Shown: one piece after another, positions 63,163-64,000 of the stretch | How the letters are laid out: every line of letters starts with the position of its first letter | How positions within the stretch are numbered: position 1 is the first letter of the stretch | Assembly (NCBI GenBank): GCA_013399115.1 | Contig: VXAA01003839.1 | Location: forward strand, 166,444-230,443 | Length of the DNA: 64,000 nucleotides | Reading direction: 5' to 3' | From: Anseranas semipalmata | Taxonomy: Eukaryota; Chordata; Aves; Anseriformes; Anseranatidae | Notes under the pieces: model-generated | Database searches by the model: none | What the model was told of the DNA's origin: nothing | The model's input: only the letters and a program-made list of their open reading frames with translations | Position numbers and translations under genes: made by a program

Positions 63163-64000
63163 TCCTCTCCCTTCCTTTCTCAAGGCACAGGAGGCCACAT
63201 AGAGACATGTTTCTTACTGTTCCAAGCAGACTTGGTAGAACTAGCCATATCTTGCTTTATTTGATTATTTTATGTAACAGAAAAGTTATTTACAAGGGCA
63301 TTGGGAAGGTGTTCAAAATTGGAAAGAAAACAACTCAAGCTGTGTATTGAACTAGTGCAGATAGTTTTAAAAATTGTAATAATAATAGCAATTATAAAGA
63401 TTTAAAAATTAATTAAGATTCAGTGATCTTCTGAAGGGCTATGAACAAGCCAATGATATCATACAATGTAGCGATACTTCTAACTCTACTTTTCTTAAAA
63501 AAAAAAGCAAAAAAACGAAGAATCAATTATTTCATGGTTAGCGCTACTAAAACTGTAAGGGCCAGATGGAGCTCTTCACTTGAGTAAAGTCTGAAATACA
63601 AAGACTTAAGTAAATGATACAGTAAAAGCTTGTTAATTTTCACTCCGTTAATCTGCCCACTGCATAATTAACACACAAAAAGACATTATCTTCTCAGCTT
63701 CTAAGCAAGGATTTGAAGTTTCACTGTTATATTATAGTTTTGAATCACTAAGACTTTGTTAGTTTTAAAAGTTATAATACAGAACATTTAGTATGGGATA
63801 GCATTGTAATTATTACATGGTAGTAAACATCATATTATTGTATTACTATATTATCATATTATAGCAGTATATATTGTCATAAATTGTGTGCATATGTTAT
63901 TATATATATTACTATAAACAGTAAATGATGATTATTACTCTTTTCTTTTTTTTTCTTTTTCTTTTTTTTTTTTTTTTTTTAAAGGAGGGATTTTTTTTTT
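63163..64000. other. intergenic, AT-rich, no gene recognised
   Basis: It includes a very AT-rich stretch of ta/at repeats at about 63826-63915 and a pyrimidine tract (mostly T with single C) at 63938-63980, with a T10 at the window edge. No coding or RNA feature is seen. Confidence 0.7.

Overview
This window is vertebrate nuclear DNA, almost certainly from a bird. It carries the last five recognisable coding exons of an ETS-family transcription factor that I identify as ETV1 (ER81) on the + strand. It also has three CR1 LINE fragments whose 3' ends carry the avian-type terminal repeats (ATTCTATGA / ATTCTGTGAT class). There are no bacterial, viral or organellar features, no rRNA or tRNA that I can recognise, and no CRISPR array. 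The species cannot be fixed from the sequence.

Region 1 (1-17054) is the 3' half of ETV1. Coding exons lie at 4823-4891, 7299-7367, 10364-10533, 14146-14247 and 16833-17054. Together they encode about 210 C-terminal residues: the SUMO-consensus VKQE, the PKA-type site RRGS at the edge of the ETS domain, the complete ETS DNA-binding domain split over three exons, and the C-terminal tail ending in GYVY. Upstream exons (N-terminal transactivation domain) are not in the window. The 4823 exon has a one-base problem at its donor junction: a canonical GT splice would break the reading frame. The intron at 4892-7298 holds a long, decayed CR1/L3-type LINE with a readable reverse-transcriptase block. 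The intron at 7368-10363 has three perfect octamer (POU) motifs within 268 bp.

Region 2 (17055 to roughly 19.6 kb, possibly further) is the AU-rich 3' UTR of ETV1. Its end cannot be fixed from sequence alone.

Region 3 (about 19.7-64.0 kb) looks like a gene-poor, AT-rich intergenic desert. I see three CR1 fragments (29437-29718 on +, 35951-36331 on -, 62514-63162 on -), several microsatellites, a 227-bp purine tract followed by a (CT)n tract, a poly-C assembly gap, two exact short tandem duplications, and a strong hairpin beside a C-rich run. The only stretch there that reads like protein is a minus-strand open frame at 32659-32939. It has an acceptor-like AG upstream and an ATTAAA signal just after its stop; I report it as an unassigned candidate terminal exon. 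Several complex AT-rich stretches with clusters of homeodomain-type cores are candidate conserved enhancers, which would suit a desert beside a developmental regulator, but conservation cannot be tested here. I found no convincing previously undescribed multi-gene system.
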